From: Bryobacterales bacterium
GTDB taxonomy: Bacteria; Acidobacteriota; Terriglobia; Bryobacterales; Bryobacteraceae
Assembly (NCBI GenBank): GCA_016789905.1
Contig: JAEUQC010000172.1
Span: 186,001-250,000, forward strand
Length of the DNA stretch: 64,000 nucleotides
Reading direction: 5' to 3'
Shown: one piece after another, positions 18,005 to 27,741 of the stretch
Layout: each line of letters starts with the position of its first letter
Numbering within the stretch: the stretch's first letter is position 1
Notes under the pieces: model-generated
The model's database searches: none
The model's input: the letters and a program-made list of their open reading frames with translations, nothing else
Told to the model about the DNA's origin: nothing
Made by a program: the position numbers and the translations under genes

Positions 18005-19933
18005 CTACTTCGCCGGATACCAGCCACGGTCCCAGGGGAAGGCGAAGGTGGGTTTGTTCGCATACCTGGTCATCTGGAACTCCAGCCGCGCACCTGCGCC
18101 TGGCTCCAAACGGACCGTCATCACCGGGCCTTGAAACGCTGTTTTGCGGCCCCCAACTGTCACCGCTTCAAACCTGTGCTCGCCGTATCCGCCCGCTTGC
18201 ACCACAACCTCTCGCGGCTCAATCGGATTCGTATTTACTAGCGTCAATGTCGCCGAATCGGCGCCTAGTTTCTCCACCAGCGCCCCAACATCTTCGGGAA
18301 GTCCGGCCCGTTTCCGCATGGGGTCGAAATAGCGGAACCGGCTGTGCAGCACCCAGATGCGGCCGTTTGAAAAATAGCCGCCCATCGTGAGGTTCGTCAG
18401 CGAATTCGTTGTGGCTGGATTCAGATCGAGCAGGTAATCCGCCAGCCGTGAATCGGCCGTCGTGTTGTCATTGCGAATCAAGTCGACGCGTTGACGCACT
18501 CTGGCCAGATCGCTCTGCAGCGCTTTCTCCGGGAAGTCCGGGATCTTGCCATCCAGAAAGCCCAGCCAAGGCGCCGTCCGGTCGGCCTCGCCATATCCAC
18601 CCCGGCCCGCGGAGACGGTGAACGATGTCGCAATCGGCACCCGTTCCAGGTCCTTGCGGTCCATCGACCAGAAGTAGATCTCCGCCAGCCGGTCCGTGTG
18701 CAGCCGCGGCGTGTAGTGATACCACTCTGGCTTGCCGTCGTACTTGTAGCCGCGCGGGTCTCCGTACATCTGCGGCAGCAGTGTCCGGCCATTCTCCACC
18801 TTCTTCTGCGCGTAGATCAGGTTCATTTGCTTGCGCAACACGTCCACATAGCTCTGGTCGCCGCTCAACAATAGTGCGTTGCCAAACCCGGGAAACGTGC
18901 CGTCGGTGAAGTAGCCACGATGCGCGATCTGCTCCAGTTCTCCATCAAAGATCGTGAAGTTCCACCCATAGGTGCCTTTCCACCATTGGCCCTTGTGCTC
19001 TCCGCCCAACTTCCCATCGAGCCCGATCGCGCTCGGGATCATCCCGCCCGTCTCCGCGGCGCGCTGTTTCCATGCGGTCATGTAATCCAGGGCCCACTGG
19101 CGATACTTTTCCTCGCCTGTCAGCGCATAAGCATTCAGCCCTAGAATGGTCGATGCAAGGTTCAAGAAGTTGTCGCCCGTGCTGTCGAGATACTCATCGC
19201 AATGGGCCAGCATCTTCTTGTAGTTCGCCTCCAGGTCGAGCATTTTCCCCCGCCCGGCGGGGTTATGCAGCAAATGGAACGTACCTGGAACCGGGTCGCC
19301 CACCCAGTCGTAGGTGGTTGCTTTCCGGAGCATCGGCCCCTTGCTGCCCGTCCACATGCTGCGAATAATCTTCTTGTCTTTGTCGTAGTTCGGCGTCTCC
19401 GGATCCTCTCCGGTATACATGTCCGCGAAGCGTTTCATTCGCTGCCGGTACAACTCGTTATTCGGTTCCGACAGGCCTTGCAGCAGAAACGCGCGCATCC
19501 CCTCGCCCGTGTGGAACCAGTCCGATTGCGTGATGAACTCTTTTGAATACGCCCCATTGGCGGCCAGCGCTGTCAACTTGGTTCGCAGTTCGTTGTACTG
19601 TCTCCAATGGCCCTCCTGGCCGCGATTGAAGTGTTCCAGCACCGTGTCGGACCCGCCCAGCGCGTGCAACAGCGTCCAGTTCCAGTACGTCTCGATCGCG
19701 TCGTCCGGCCCGTCCAGCGTGCCCCACCGCGGCGTATGCGCCAGGTAGCCGCGTTCATCCATAAACTTCTTCGCAAATTCGTCCACTGCCAGCGAGTTGT
19801 ACTTCAGCAACTCCCGTTCCAGCAGCGCCCACGCCGGCGGCGCCATGGACGTTTTCACATGGAGCGTAAATTCATTGCGTGGCTGCGCCGTCAGCGTGGC
19901 GGCCACTAAAAATATCAATGTGCGCACTCTCAT
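18005..19933 (-). CDS. Secreted protein of unknown family, alpha/alpha-barrel-like
   Basis: A 642-residue protein with a signal peptide (MRVRTLIFLVAATLTAQPR). The central region has recurrent helical pieces (LNLASTILGLNAYALTGEEKYRQWALDYMTAWKQRA; FPGFGNALLLSGDQSYVDVLRKQM) typical of six-hairpin (alpha/alpha)6 glycosidases and polysaccharide lyases. The last ~100 residues look like a small beta domain (LTLVNTNPIEPREVVVQAGGYGEHRFEAV). I cannot name a family or catalytic residues. Thirteen bases downstream of the CE1-like esterase gene on the same strand, so probably co-expressed. A role in glycan degradation or binding is an inference from fold and context. Confidence 0.75.
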   Translation of the reverse strand: MRVRTLIFLVAATLTAQPRNEFTLHVKTSMAPPAWALLERELLKYNSLAVDEFAKKFMDERGYLAHTPRWGTLDGPDDAIETYWNWTLLHALGGSDTVLEHFNRGQEGHWRQYNELRTKLTALAANGAYSKEFITQSDWFHTGEGMRAFLLQGLSEPNNELYRQRMKRFADMYTGEDPETPNYDKDKKIIRSMWTGSKGPMLRKATTYDWVGDPVPGTFHLLHNPAGRGKMLDLEANYKKMLAHCDEYLDSTGDNFLNLASTILGLNAYALTGEEKYRQWALDYMTAWKQRAAETGGMIPSAIGLDGKLGGEHKGQWWKGTYGWNFTIFDGELEQIAHRGYFTDGTFPGFGNALLLSGDQSYVDVLRKQMNLIYAQKKVENGRTLLPQMYGDPRGYKYDGKPEWYHYTPRLHTDRLAEIYFWSMDRKDLERVPIATSFTVSAGRGGYGEADRTAPWLGFLDGKIPDFPEKALQSDLARVRQRVDLIRNDNTTADSRLADYLLDLNPATTNSLTNLTMGGYFSNGRIWVLHSRFRYFDPMRKRAGLPEDVGALVEKLGADSATLTLVNTNPIEPREVVVQAGGYGEHRFEAVTVGGRKTAFQGPVMTVRLEPGAGARLEFQMTRYANKPTFAFPWDRGWYPAK

Positions 19934-19946
19934 TTCGTTTTCCTGT

Positions 19947-21014
19947 TTAGTGGAATAGCAGCGGCGCGAACTCCGCCAAATACTGGCGCCACACCGTGTA
20001 GGTATGCGCCCCCGGAGTGGCCTGCCATGTGTGGTTCACTCCGGCGGCCTTCAACTTCGCCGCTAAATCGGCCGACCTTTGGAACAGCGAATCCTCTTTC
20101 CCGCAGGCGACCCACAGCAGCGGATTCGCCTTCTTCAACGCTTCGATGTTGTTTTCCAGCCCCTGCGGCACCGCCGCGCTGAACGAGCCGATGGCGCTGA
20201 ACAGATCCAGGTGTTTCATGCCAATTCCCAACGATTGCCCGCCGCCCATCGACAATCCTGCGATCGCTGTCTTCGCCCGTGTCCCAGCAATGCGGTACTT
20301 CGCCCGCACCATTGGCATCACGTCCTCCAGCAGGTATTGCTCATATACGTCAACGTTTTTCGCTTGCAACTCCCGCGGCGAACCGAATGGCACCGCATGG
20401 CCAAATGGCATCACCACGATCATCGGCTCCGCCTTCTTCTCTGCTATCAAATTGTCCAGAATGAAATTCGCGTGCCCGGCCAGCACCCAACCCCCGGCCG
20501 TGTCGTTGGACCCGTGGAACAGGTAGAGCACTGGGAACTTCCTGCTACCAGAGGCCGCATACCCCGGCGGGGTATAGATCCAAACCCATCTCGTCTCGCC
20601 ATTCAGAACTTTCGATTTCTGATAGTTGATCTCCACTGTCCCATGCGGAACATTACGCGCCTGCCACACGGCGTTGCCGTCTCCCGGCACTTCCAGCAGG
20701 CTCGCCGAAGTCCGCGCCCGCAGCTTCATCCGCGGATTCACCGGATCGGCCATCGTCACGCCGTCCACGACGAAATGGTAGATATACACGCTCGGCGTCA
20801 GCGGTTCCGTCGTGATCGACCAAACGCCGTTGGCGCCTTTGGCCATGGGCTTCGAGGTGCCCACCGGCATCCAATCGCCATAGAAGAGCACATCCGCGGC
20901 TTTCGGCGCCGCCAGGCGGAACGTCACTCGCCCATCGGCCGCTACTTCCGGCGAGACAACGTTTTGCGCCGCCAGCGTCAGGCCCGCGGTCAAATACAGT
21001 AGGATCCGAGTCAT
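19947..21014 (-). CDS. Secreted CE1-type esterase with N-terminal E-set domain
   Basis: A 355-residue protein: signal peptide (MTRILLYLTAGLTLAAQN), an N-terminal immunoglobulin-like E-set/CBM48-like domain (about 20-110, with VLFYGDWMPVG and VYIYHFVVDGV), then an esterase-D/feruloyl-esterase alpha/beta hydrolase. The nucleophile elbow is GLSMGGGQS, the acid is probably the Asp in ACGKEDSLF, and the His is in GAHTYTVWR. FPVLYLFHGSNDT is the usual first strand. Such enzymes release acetyl or feruloyl groups from plant polysaccharides. It precedes the unknown barrel protein by 13 bases. Confidence 0.88.
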   Translation of the reverse strand: MTRILLYLTAGLTLAAQNVVSPEVAADGRVTFRLAAPKAADVLFYGDWMPVGTSKPMAKGANGVWSITTEPLTPSVYIYHFVVDGVTMADPVNPRMKLRARTSASLLEVPGDGNAVWQARNVPHGTVEINYQKSKVLNGETRWVWIYTPPGYAASGSRKFPVLYLFHGSNDTAGGWVLAGHANFILDNLIAEKKAEPMIVVMPFGHAVPFGSPRELQAKNVDVYEQYLLEDVMPMVRAKYRIAGTRAKTAIAGLSMGGGQSLGIGMKHLDLFSAIGSFSAAVPQGLENNIEALKKANPLLWVACGKEDSLFQRSADLAAKLKAAGVNHTWQATPGAHTYTVWRQYLAEFAPLLFH

Positions 21015-21061
21015 AGGCTAACCATCCTATGCGATTCGTGGCAAGGCGTGGCGCCGCCGGC

Positions 21062-22354
21062 TTACTTCGCGCTGCTTTTCCGCTTCTCGTTGTCGAGCGC
21101 TGTCAACTTTCGAAGCAATTCGATCGTTGGTTTCGGCGCCTCAAACTCCGCCTCCTCCAATGGCGTTCGCCCAAACCGGTCGCGCACTGTCAAGTCCGCG
21201 CCATGGTCCACCAAGTACTGAATGATGTCCAATGCGCCGAACCGAGTAGCTGTGTGAATCGGGTTGATGCCGAACCCGGCTGTCCGCTTCTCATTCACGT
21301 CGGACCCCAACTCCACCATGAATTTCACGGCATCCAATTTGCGGCTCCCGGTTGCCAGCAACAGTCCCCCGGCCCCGTCCGGTGTCTTCGCCTTCGGATC
21401 GGCGCCTAGCGCGATCAACTCCTTCATCATGGCGATATTCCCGCTTTCGGCCGCGGTCAAAAATGGCGTCATCCCAGCCGATGACCGGAATGGGCTGGCC
21501 GGGGCGCCCGGCGGCTGCACCGTCCGCGCGTGAATGTCGGCGCCTTTGGCAATCAATTCTCGCACCAGTTCCGCCTTCCCCTGCCGCACGGCTTCGTGCA
21601 GGGGAGTTCCACCGTTGCGGTCGCGCCCATTCACATCGGCGCCGTTTTGCAGCAGCAGTTTCACTACCGGTTCATACCCGCGGCTTAACGCAATTTGAAA
21701 TGCGGTGCTTCCGTCCGGCGCCTTGTACAGCGGGTCGGCCTTGGCTGCGATCAACGCCTGTGTCGCGCCCAGGTCGCCGCGCTGGGCCGCGAACAGTATC
21801 GCCGTGAAACCTGTTTCCGAAGCCGCATTTACGTTGGCGCCTCCGTCAATAAGAGCCTTCGCAATCGCCGTCCGCCCTTCTGCCACCGCCCACATCAGCG
21901 CTGTCTGCCGCATTCGCGACTCGGCCACATCGGCCCTGGCGCCCTGGGCCAGCAGTAGATTCACCAGTTCCGCGTTTCCCGCTTCCACCGCGGCCATTAA
22001 CGGCGTCTCCCCGTTCCACTTTTTCGCATGTACATCCGCGTTCGCGTCCAGCAGCAGCCGCGCCACAGCCAGATTGCCATTCGCACAGGCCAGTGACAAA
22101 GGCGTCTCCCCGTTTTCGTCGGCAGCGTTCACGCGCGCCCCGGCGCGCAGCAGCGCCGCCACAATCTCCGCGTCGTCTCGCCCGGCGGCCCACAGCAGCG
22201 CTGTCGTCCCGTCCGCGCGAGCCGCGTTGACATTGGCCCCGCTTTTGAGCAACGTCAACACAGCCTTTTGATCGCGCTTCTGCACCGCGTCCAACAGCCG
22301 CATCTCGGCGCCAATAAGTGAAGTCACGAAAAGAAGATAAAGAACCGCGCGCAT
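21062..22354 (-). CDS. Secreted ankyrin-repeat protein
   Basis: The start at 22354 (MRAVLYLLFVTSLIGAE, with AAGGG just upstream) gives 430 residues. After the signal peptide the whole protein is ankyrin repeats, roughly ten to eleven units with the DGTTALLWAA, NGETPLSLAC and ELVNLLLAQGA pattern, ending in a short lysine-rich tail. Ankyrin repeats bind proteins; the partner is unknown. Divergent, with 52 bases between starts, from the DUF1592 haem protein gene, a pairing worth noting because both are exported. Confidence 0.9.
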   Translation of the reverse strand: MRAVLYLLFVTSLIGAEMRLLDAVQKRDQKAVLTLLKSGANVNAARADGTTALLWAAGRDDAEIVAALLRAGARVNAADENGETPLSLACANGNLAVARLLLDANADVHAKKWNGETPLMAAVEAGNAELVNLLLAQGARADVAESRMRQTALMWAVAEGRTAIAKALIDGGANVNAASETGFTAILFAAQRGDLGATQALIAAKADPLYKAPDGSTAFQIALSRGYEPVVKLLLQNGADVNGRDRNGGTPLHEAVRQGKAELVRELIAKGADIHARTVQPPGAPASPFRSSAGMTPFLTAAESGNIAMMKELIALGADPKAKTPDGAGGLLLATGSRKLDAVKFMVELGSDVNEKRTAGFGINPIHTATRFGALDIIQYLVDHGADLTVRDRFGRTPLEEAEFEAPKPTIELLRKLTALDNEKRKSSAK

Positions 22355-22406
22355 ACCCTTGAATGATATAGTGTCCAGAAGCGACGGGGAATCATCCAGC
22401 ACTAGA

Positions 22407-24695
22407 ATGATTCAAAAAAGACTTTGGCTGCTCCTTGCGGCCGCAGGCGTATATGGGCAAACGGCGGTCACCCCGAGTGTCGCGCAGACACTGATTGGCC
22501 AGTACTGCCAAGGCTGCCACAACGAGGGGAATCGCTCCGGCGGCGTTTCGGTCGAAGGCCTGAAAACCACCGCCATGGGCGAGGCCGGTATGACATGGGA
22601 GAAGATTCTCCGCAAAGTTCGCACCGGCGAAATGCCCCCGCTCGGGTTGCCCCGGCCCAAGGCCGCCGATAGTGCCGCTTTCGTTCACTGGCTGGAAACC
22701 GAACTCGATCACCAGGCCGTGGCCAAGCGGAATCCGGGCTCGCCCCTCGTTCATCGCCTCAACCGCGCGGAATACTCGAATGCAATCCGGGATTTGCTCG
22801 GTCTCAGAATGGACCACGCCGCCAGCCTTCCCGCCGACGATTCCGGCTACGGCTTCGATAACATTGGCAGCGTACTTACCGTTTCCCCACTGCTGATGGA
22901 GAAGTACATGGCCACCGCCCGCCGCGTCAGCCGCCTGGCCGTCGGCACCGTCAAGGCCAGCGCGGCCATCGAGCGATTCAACCCTGGCAAAGGTCCCGCT
23001 CTCGATGCGAGCGACGACCTTCCGCTTAACCTTCGCGGGGGCCTGGCGCTCAAATATCATTTCCCGGTCGACGCTGAGTATTCGCTCCTCGTTCGCGTCC
23101 GTGGCACACCCGCCGCCAAGACCCCCGCGCCGAAGCTCGATGTCCGCATCGACGGCCAGCGCGTCAAACTCCACGACGTCGCCATCGACCCCAACGAAGA
23201 GGCGCAGATCACTCGCAACTACGAACTCCGCCTCCCCATCAAAGCCGGACTTCATACTATAGGCGCCAGTTTTCTCACCGAAACCTTGAAGCTCGAAACT
23301 GGTGTCGTTTCTCGCCGCGGGTTCGGTCCGCCTCCCGCGTTCACCAACGTCAGCGTCGACTACTTGCAAATCGGTGGCCCCTTTAATGCCACTGGCCCCG
23401 GCGATACCGAAAGCCGCAAGACGATATTCCATTGCCGTCCCGCGCCCGGCCAGCCAGAACCGCCGTGCGCCGCGCAGATCATCAGCCGTCTTGCCCGCCG
23501 CGCCTATCGGCGCCCCGTCACACCGGCCGACACCGTTCCGCTCATGAATCTCTTCGCGCTGGGCCGCAAAGACGGCGGCAGCTTCGACGCGGGCATCGAA
23601 ACCGCCGTCCGCGCCATCCTCGTCTCTCCTAGCTTCCTCTTCCGCGCCGAACGCGACGCCACCACCGCCAACTCTGTCCACGCTGTCTCCGATCTCGAAC
23701 TCGCCTCCCGCCTCTCGTTCTTTCTCTGGAGCAGCATCCCCGATGACGAACTGCTCCTCCTGGCCGAACAAAAGAGACTCCGCCAGGTGCTCCCCCAGCA
23801 GGTTCGCCGCATGTTGGCCGACTCCAAGGCGAAGTCGCTTGTCGAGAACTTCGCAGGCCAGTGGCTTCAATTGCGCAACATTCCCAGTTGGCGCCCGGAC
23901 CCCGAAAAGTTCCCCCAGTTTGACGATTCACTCCGCATCGCGATGCAGCGCGAAACGGAGCTCTTTTTCGAATACATTGTGCGCGAAGACCGCAGCGTCG
24001 TCGATTTCATTAGTGCCGATTATTCCTTCCTCAACGAACGCCTCGCCCGCCACTATGGAATCAAGGATGTGAAAGGACCTTACTTCCGCAAGGTGACCAT
24101 GAATGGCGAAGAGCGTGGCGGCGTCCTCACGCATGCCAGCGTACTCACGGTCTCTTCTTATCCCACGCGCACCTCGCCCGTTCTACGTGGCAAATGGATA
24201 CTAGAAAACATCCTTGCTACACCGCCGCCGCCGCCCCCGCCCAACGTTCCCGACCTATCCGAAAAAGCCGCTAACTCCGCCAAAGACCTCCGCGCCGCGC
24301 TCGAAAAACATCGTGCCAGCGCCGGTTGCGCCTCCTGCCATTCGCGCCTGGATCCCCTTGGCTTCGCGCTTGAAAACTTCGACGCCACCGGCCGCTTCCG
24401 CGCCGTCGAAGACGGCGCCAAAGTCGATGCATCCGGCTCGCTGCCCGGCGGCATCCATTTTGTAGGCCCCGCTGGCTTGAAGAAGGTGTTGCTCGAACGC
24501 CAGGATTACTTTGTCGAGTGCATCTCTGAAAAGCTGCTTACCTACGCACTAGGCCGCGGCCTGGAACATTTTGATCTGCCCGTCGTCCGCCAGGTCCGGC
24601 GTCAATCTGCTGCCAAAGAATATCGTTTTTCTGAACTGGTCCTGGCAATCGTCAATAGCGTACCATTCCAAATGAGGAGAACTCCCGAGCGATGA
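22407..24695 (+). CDS. DUF1587/DUF1595/DUF1592/DUF1588/DUF1585 c-type cytochrome-like protein
   Basis: The ATG at 22407 (MIQKRLWLLLAAAGVYGQ) gives a 762-residue exported protein. Domain order: an N-terminal haem-binding region with YCQGCHNEG (CXXCH); DUF1587 (LVHRLNRAEYSNAIRDLLGL); DUF1595 (ISRLARRAYRRPVTPAD); DUF1592 (ASRLSFFLWSSIPDDELL); DUF1588 (RGGVLTHASVLTVSSYP); DUF1585 near the C-terminus, with a second CXXCH (CASCH) at its edge. This architecture is common in Planctomycetes and Acidobacteria, nearly always next to a DUF1552 gene as here (4-base overlap). Its electron partner is not established. Confidence 0.92.
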   Translation: MIQKRLWLLLAAAGVYGQTAVTPSVAQTLIGQYCQGCHNEGNRSGGVSVEGLKTTAMGEAGMTWEKILRKVRTGEMPPLGLPRPKAADSAAFVHWLETELDHQAVAKRNPGSPLVHRLNRAEYSNAIRDLLGLRMDHAASLPADDSGYGFDNIGSVLTVSPLLMEKYMATARRVSRLAVGTVKASAAIERFNPGKGPALDASDDLPLNLRGGLALKYHFPVDAEYSLLVRVRGTPAAKTPAPKLDVRIDGQRVKLHDVAIDPNEEAQITRNYELRLPIKAGLHTIGASFLTETLKLETGVVSRRGFGPPPAFTNVSVDYLQIGGPFNATGPGDTESRKTIFHCRPAPGQPEPPCAAQIISRLARRAYRRPVTPADTVPLMNLFALGRKDGGSFDAGIETAVRAILVSPSFLFRAERDATTANSVHAVSDLELASRLSFFLWSSIPDDELLLLAEQKRLRQVLPQQVRRMLADSKAKSLVENFAGQWLQLRNIPSWRPDPEKFPQFDDSLRIAMQRETELFFEYIVREDRSVVDFISADYSFLNERLARHYGIKDVKGPYFRKVTMNGEERGGVLTHASVLTVSSYPTRTSPVLRGKWILENILATPPPPPPPNVPDLSEKAANSAKDLRAALEKHRASAGCASCHSRLDPLGFALENFDATGRFRAVEDGAKVDASGSLPGGIHFVGPAGLKKVLLERQDYFVECISEKLLTYALGRGLEHFDLPVVRQVRRQSAAKEYRFSELVLAIVNSVPFQMRRTPER

Positions 24696-26050
24696 TCATT
24701 ACCAATAAGGTCCTATCCCGTCGCACGCTGTTGCGCGGCTTCGGCACCTCTCTCGCCCTGCCGTTTCTCGATTCCATGGCCCCCGCCATTGCAGCGCCCG
24801 CGCGCGCCGGCGCCAAGCCTCCGGTTCGGATGGCGTTCCTTTATGTCCCCAACGGCGTCATCATGAAAGACTGGACGCCAAAGTCCGAAGGCGCCGGTTA
24901 CGAACTCACCAAGACCCTGCAACCCCTCGCCGCGCATCGCGACAGGTTCCTCGTTCTTTCCGGGCTCGATCAATACAACGGCCAGTCGCTCGGCGATGGC
25001 GCTGGCGACCACGCCCGCGCCGGAGCCAGTTGGCTCACCGGTGTTCACCCGAAGAAGACGCAGGGCGCCGACATCCACGCGGGCATTTCCGCCGATCAGG
25101 TGGCCGCCAAAGAGATCGGCAAGGCAACTACGTTGCCCTCGCTCGAACTTGGCCTGGAGGACAACCGCATGGTTGGCGGCTGCGATTCCGGCTACAGTTG
25201 CGCGTATTCCAACACCGTCTCCTGGGCTTCGCCCACTACGCCGCTTCCCCCGGAAATCAATCCCCGCGCCGTTTTCGAACGTCTCTTCGGCGACGGCGAA
25301 ACCACCGATCCCGCCGCCCGCGCCCAACTCGCCCGCCAGGATCGCAGTATTCTCGACTTCATCCGGGCCGACGCCGCCCGCCTCAGCACCGGCCTCGGCG
25401 CTGGGGACAGGCGTAAGCTCAGCGAATACCTCGACGCCGTTCGTGAAATCGAAGTCCGCATCCAAAAAATTGAAAAGCAGGACCCCAACGCCGTCGCTCT
25501 CCCCGCGCTCGATCGCCCGGCCGGCATCCCGCCCACGTTTGAAGAGCACATCAACCTGATGTTCGATCTGATGACCATCGCCTTCCAGGCCGACCTCACT
25601 CGCGTGATCACGCTCATGATCGGTCGCGAGGGAGGGAACCGGACTTACCGTAACATCGGCGTTCCCGACGCACACCACGGTCTCTCGCACCATTTCAACG
25701 ACGCCGCCAAGATCGACCGGCTCCAGAAGATCGACCAGCACCACGTCACCCAACTCGCCAGCTTCCTGGGCAAACTGCAGGCCGCCAAAGACGGCGATGG
25801 CACGCTCCTCGATCACTCCATGATCATGTACGGCAGCAGCCTTAGCGACGGCAACCGCCATGAGCATCTCGACCTGCCCGCCATCCTTGCCGGCGGAGGC
25901 GCCGGGCGCATCCACGGCGGCCGTCACGTCCGCTACAAGAAGGGCACGCCCATGACGAATCTTTTCCTGTCGATGCTCGACACGGCCGGCGTCCAACCTG
26001 AGAAAATAGGCGACAGCACCGGCAAAATCGAACACCTGTCCAATCTCTAA
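24692..26050 (+). CDS. DUF1552 domain-containing protein
   Basis: A 452-residue protein whose N-terminus (SRRTLLRGFGTSLALPFLDSMAP) is a twin-arginine-like signal. The body is a single DUF1552 domain, related to the DUF1501/sulfatase-like alkaline-phosphatase fold; FLYVPNGVIMKDWTP, DHARAGASWLTGVHP and MIMYGSSLSDGNRHEHLDLPAILAGG are typical. It overlaps the stop of the DUF1592 gene by 4 bases, a conserved pair in these phyla. The molecular role is unknown. The next gene begins 3 bases after its stop. Confidence 0.92.
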   Translation: MIITNKVLSRRTLLRGFGTSLALPFLDSMAPAIAAPARAGAKPPVRMAFLYVPNGVIMKDWTPKSEGAGYELTKTLQPLAAHRDRFLVLSGLDQYNGQSLGDGAGDHARAGASWLTGVHPKKTQGADIHAGISADQVAAKEIGKATTLPSLELGLEDNRMVGGCDSGYSCAYSNTVSWASPTTPLPPEINPRAVFERLFGDGETTDPAARAQLARQDRSILDFIRADAARLSTGLGAGDRRKLSEYLDAVREIEVRIQKIEKQDPNAVALPALDRPAGIPPTFEEHINLMFDLMTIAFQADLTRVITLMIGREGGNRTYRNIGVPDAHHGLSHHFNDAAKIDRLQKIDQHHVTQLASFLGKLQAAKDGDGTLLDHSMIMYGSSLSDGNRHEHLDLPAILAGGGAGRIHGGRHVRYKKGTPMTNLFLSMLDTAGVQPEKIGDSTGKIEHLSNL

Positions 26051-26053
26051 TCC

Positions 26054-27310
26054 ATGCGCCTTACCCTTCTCCTGCTTACTGCCTTCACTTGTTTTGCACA
26101 GTCCAGGGAGGAGCGGGTCGCCAAAGCCGCCGATGCCCTGCGCGACAAATTGATCGAGCAGCGCCGCGACTTCCACATGAATCCGGAGCTTTCCAATCGC
26201 GAGGTACGTACGGCCCGCGTGGTTGCCGAACGGCTTCGTGCCATTGGTTTGGAGGACATTAAGACCGGTGTCGGCAAACATGGTGTCACGGCGATTCTGA
26301 AGGGCGGCAAGCCCGGCCCTGTCGTCGCCTGGCGCGCGGACATGGATGCGCTCCCCGTCTTTAGCAGTTCCGACAAGCCCTTCAAATCCCGCAACAACGG
26401 TGTCCACCACGCCTGCGGTCACGACGCCCATATCGCCATCGCTCTGGCTACCGCCGAACTCCTTGCCGGCATACGCGATCAGATTCCCGGTACCGTTAAG
26501 TTCATCTTCCAACCGGCCGAAGAAGGGGCTCCGCGCGGCGAAGAGGGCGGCGCCGCGCTCATGATCAAGGAGGGAGCGCTCGATAGTCCGCGCCCCGCCG
26601 CCATCTTCGGCCTCCACGTCTGGAGCCTCGCCCCCACCGGCACGGTGAACTTCTCCTCCGGCCCCGCCATGGCTTCCGCCGACACCTTCACCGCCACCAT
26701 CCGGGGCAAACAGGTGCATGCCTCCACGCCCCACCTGGGCATTGACGCCATTACCGTCGCCGCCCAGTGCGTCACCCAGCTCCAAACCATCCGCAGCCGC
26801 CGCATCGATCCCAACGAAAGCATGGTGCTCTCCATCGGCTCCATCCACGGCGGCAACCGCAGCAACATCATCACCAGCGAAGTAAAAATGGAAGGCACCA
26901 TTCGAACGTTCAGCGAGACCACCCGCGAAAACGTCCGATCCATGATGAAGCGAACACTCGCCGGATGCACCGCCGCCAACGATGCCAGCTTTACCTTGGA
27001 ATTCGATGGCGCCAACTATCCCGTTACCGTCAACGATCCCAAGCTCACCGCCGAAAGCCTGCCCCAAATGCGCCGCGTTCTCGGCGATGAAAATATACGC
27101 GCCAGCCTGCCTGTTACCGGCGCCGAAGATTTCTCCTACTACCAGAAAATCATCCCTGGCTTTTTCTGGTTCCTTGGCGTCCGCAACGAGAAGCTCGGCA
27201 TCACGGGAGCGCACCATACGCCGGAGTTCGATCTTGACGAAGGCGCGCTAGTCACTGGCCTCAAGCTCGCTGCCAATCAACTGCTCGATTACCTGGAACG
27301 CCACCGTTAA
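26054..27310 (+). CDS. Secreted M20D-family amidohydrolase (hippurate/IAA-amino-acid hydrolase type)
   Basis: A 418-residue enzyme with a signal peptide (MRLTLLLLTAFTCFAQS). Metal and catalytic motifs: WRADMDALPV, HHACGHDAH, FQPAEEG with the Glu pair, FGLHVW, and the C-terminal ITGAHHTPEF. A dimerisation domain lies in the middle (AMASADTFTATIRGKQVHASTPHLG). It would hydrolyse N-acyl or N-aryl amino acid amides in the periplasm or outside the cell. It follows the DUF1552 gene by 3 bases and ends overlapping the convergent DUF1801-like gene by 4 bases. Confidence 0.9.
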   Translation: MRLTLLLLTAFTCFAQSREERVAKAADALRDKLIEQRRDFHMNPELSNREVRTARVVAERLRAIGLEDIKTGVGKHGVTAILKGGKPGPVVAWRADMDALPVFSSSDKPFKSRNNGVHHACGHDAHIAIALATAELLAGIRDQIPGTVKFIFQPAEEGAPRGEEGGAALMIKEGALDSPRPAAIFGLHVWSLAPTGTVNFSSGPAMASADTFTATIRGKQVHASTPHLGIDAITVAAQCVTQLQTIRSRRIDPNESMVLSIGSIHGGNRSNIITSEVKMEGTIRTFSETTRENVRSMMKRTLAGCTAANDASFTLEFDGANYPVTVNDPKLTAESLPQMRRVLGDENIRASLPVTGAEDFSYYQKIIPGFFWFLGVRNEKLGITGAHHTPEFDLDEGALVTGLKLAANQLLDYLERHR

Positions 27311-27741
27311 CTTCTTCGTTTTCGCTTGCGCTCCGCCAGTACTTGCACCGCTTTTCCCAGGTCCACCGCCACCGGTTTTTTTGCCGCCGTTGCCGCCTGT
27401 TGCACGAAGCGCCGCACGAACGGCCGCTCCAGGTCCGCCAGCGATGAGATTCGAATGAATCGTATCTTCAGCCCTTCGCCGCGCAGTATACAGCCCGGAT
27501 CAGCCAGAGACGCACCTTCGTTGAATCCTAGATTCACCCACGACTCATAGGCCGCAATGTGAACGAACAGATCCACCGCGCGCCCTGTAAATGAGTAGCC
27601 GATGGAGACGGCATTTGTCACCGCGTACGGAGTCTCCATCGCATTTGGCGCCTCTTCCAGCACCATCTGCCGCATGGCGAGCGCCAACGATTCCATCGGC
27701 GATCCCTGCGCTGCCAGTTCTTCCGAAAACGTCGCGCTCAC
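27307..27741 (-). CDS. DUF1801/YdhG-like small protein
   Basis: Read from the GTG at 27741, which overlaps the TGA of the upstream gene (GTGA), this gives 144 residues. It matches the small alpha/beta proteins of the DUF1801 type: TPYAVTNAVSIGYSFTGRAVDLFVHIAAYESWVNLGFNEGA, then KIRFIRISSLADLERPFVRRFVQQA. The C-terminus is very basic (AERKRKRRS). Function unknown. The longer upstream frame is a shadow of the lyase gene and was not used. Confidence 0.7.
   Translation of the reverse strand: MSATFSEELAAQGSPMESLALAMRQMVLEEAPNAMETPYAVTNAVSIGYSFTGRAVDLFVHIAAYESWVNLGFNEGASLADPGCILRGEGLKIRFIRISSLADLERPFVRRFVQQAATAAKKPVAVDLGKAVQVLAERKRKRRS

Noticed and set aside
22392..23870. 492-codon open frame on the minus strand
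   Set aside because: Antisense shadow of the DUF1592 cytochrome-like gene; no signal or motif.
24713..27217. 834-codon open frame on the minus strand
   Set aside because: Antisense to the DUF1552 and M20 genes, both of which have clear family motifs; composition is low-complexity Gly/Ala/Val/Asp.
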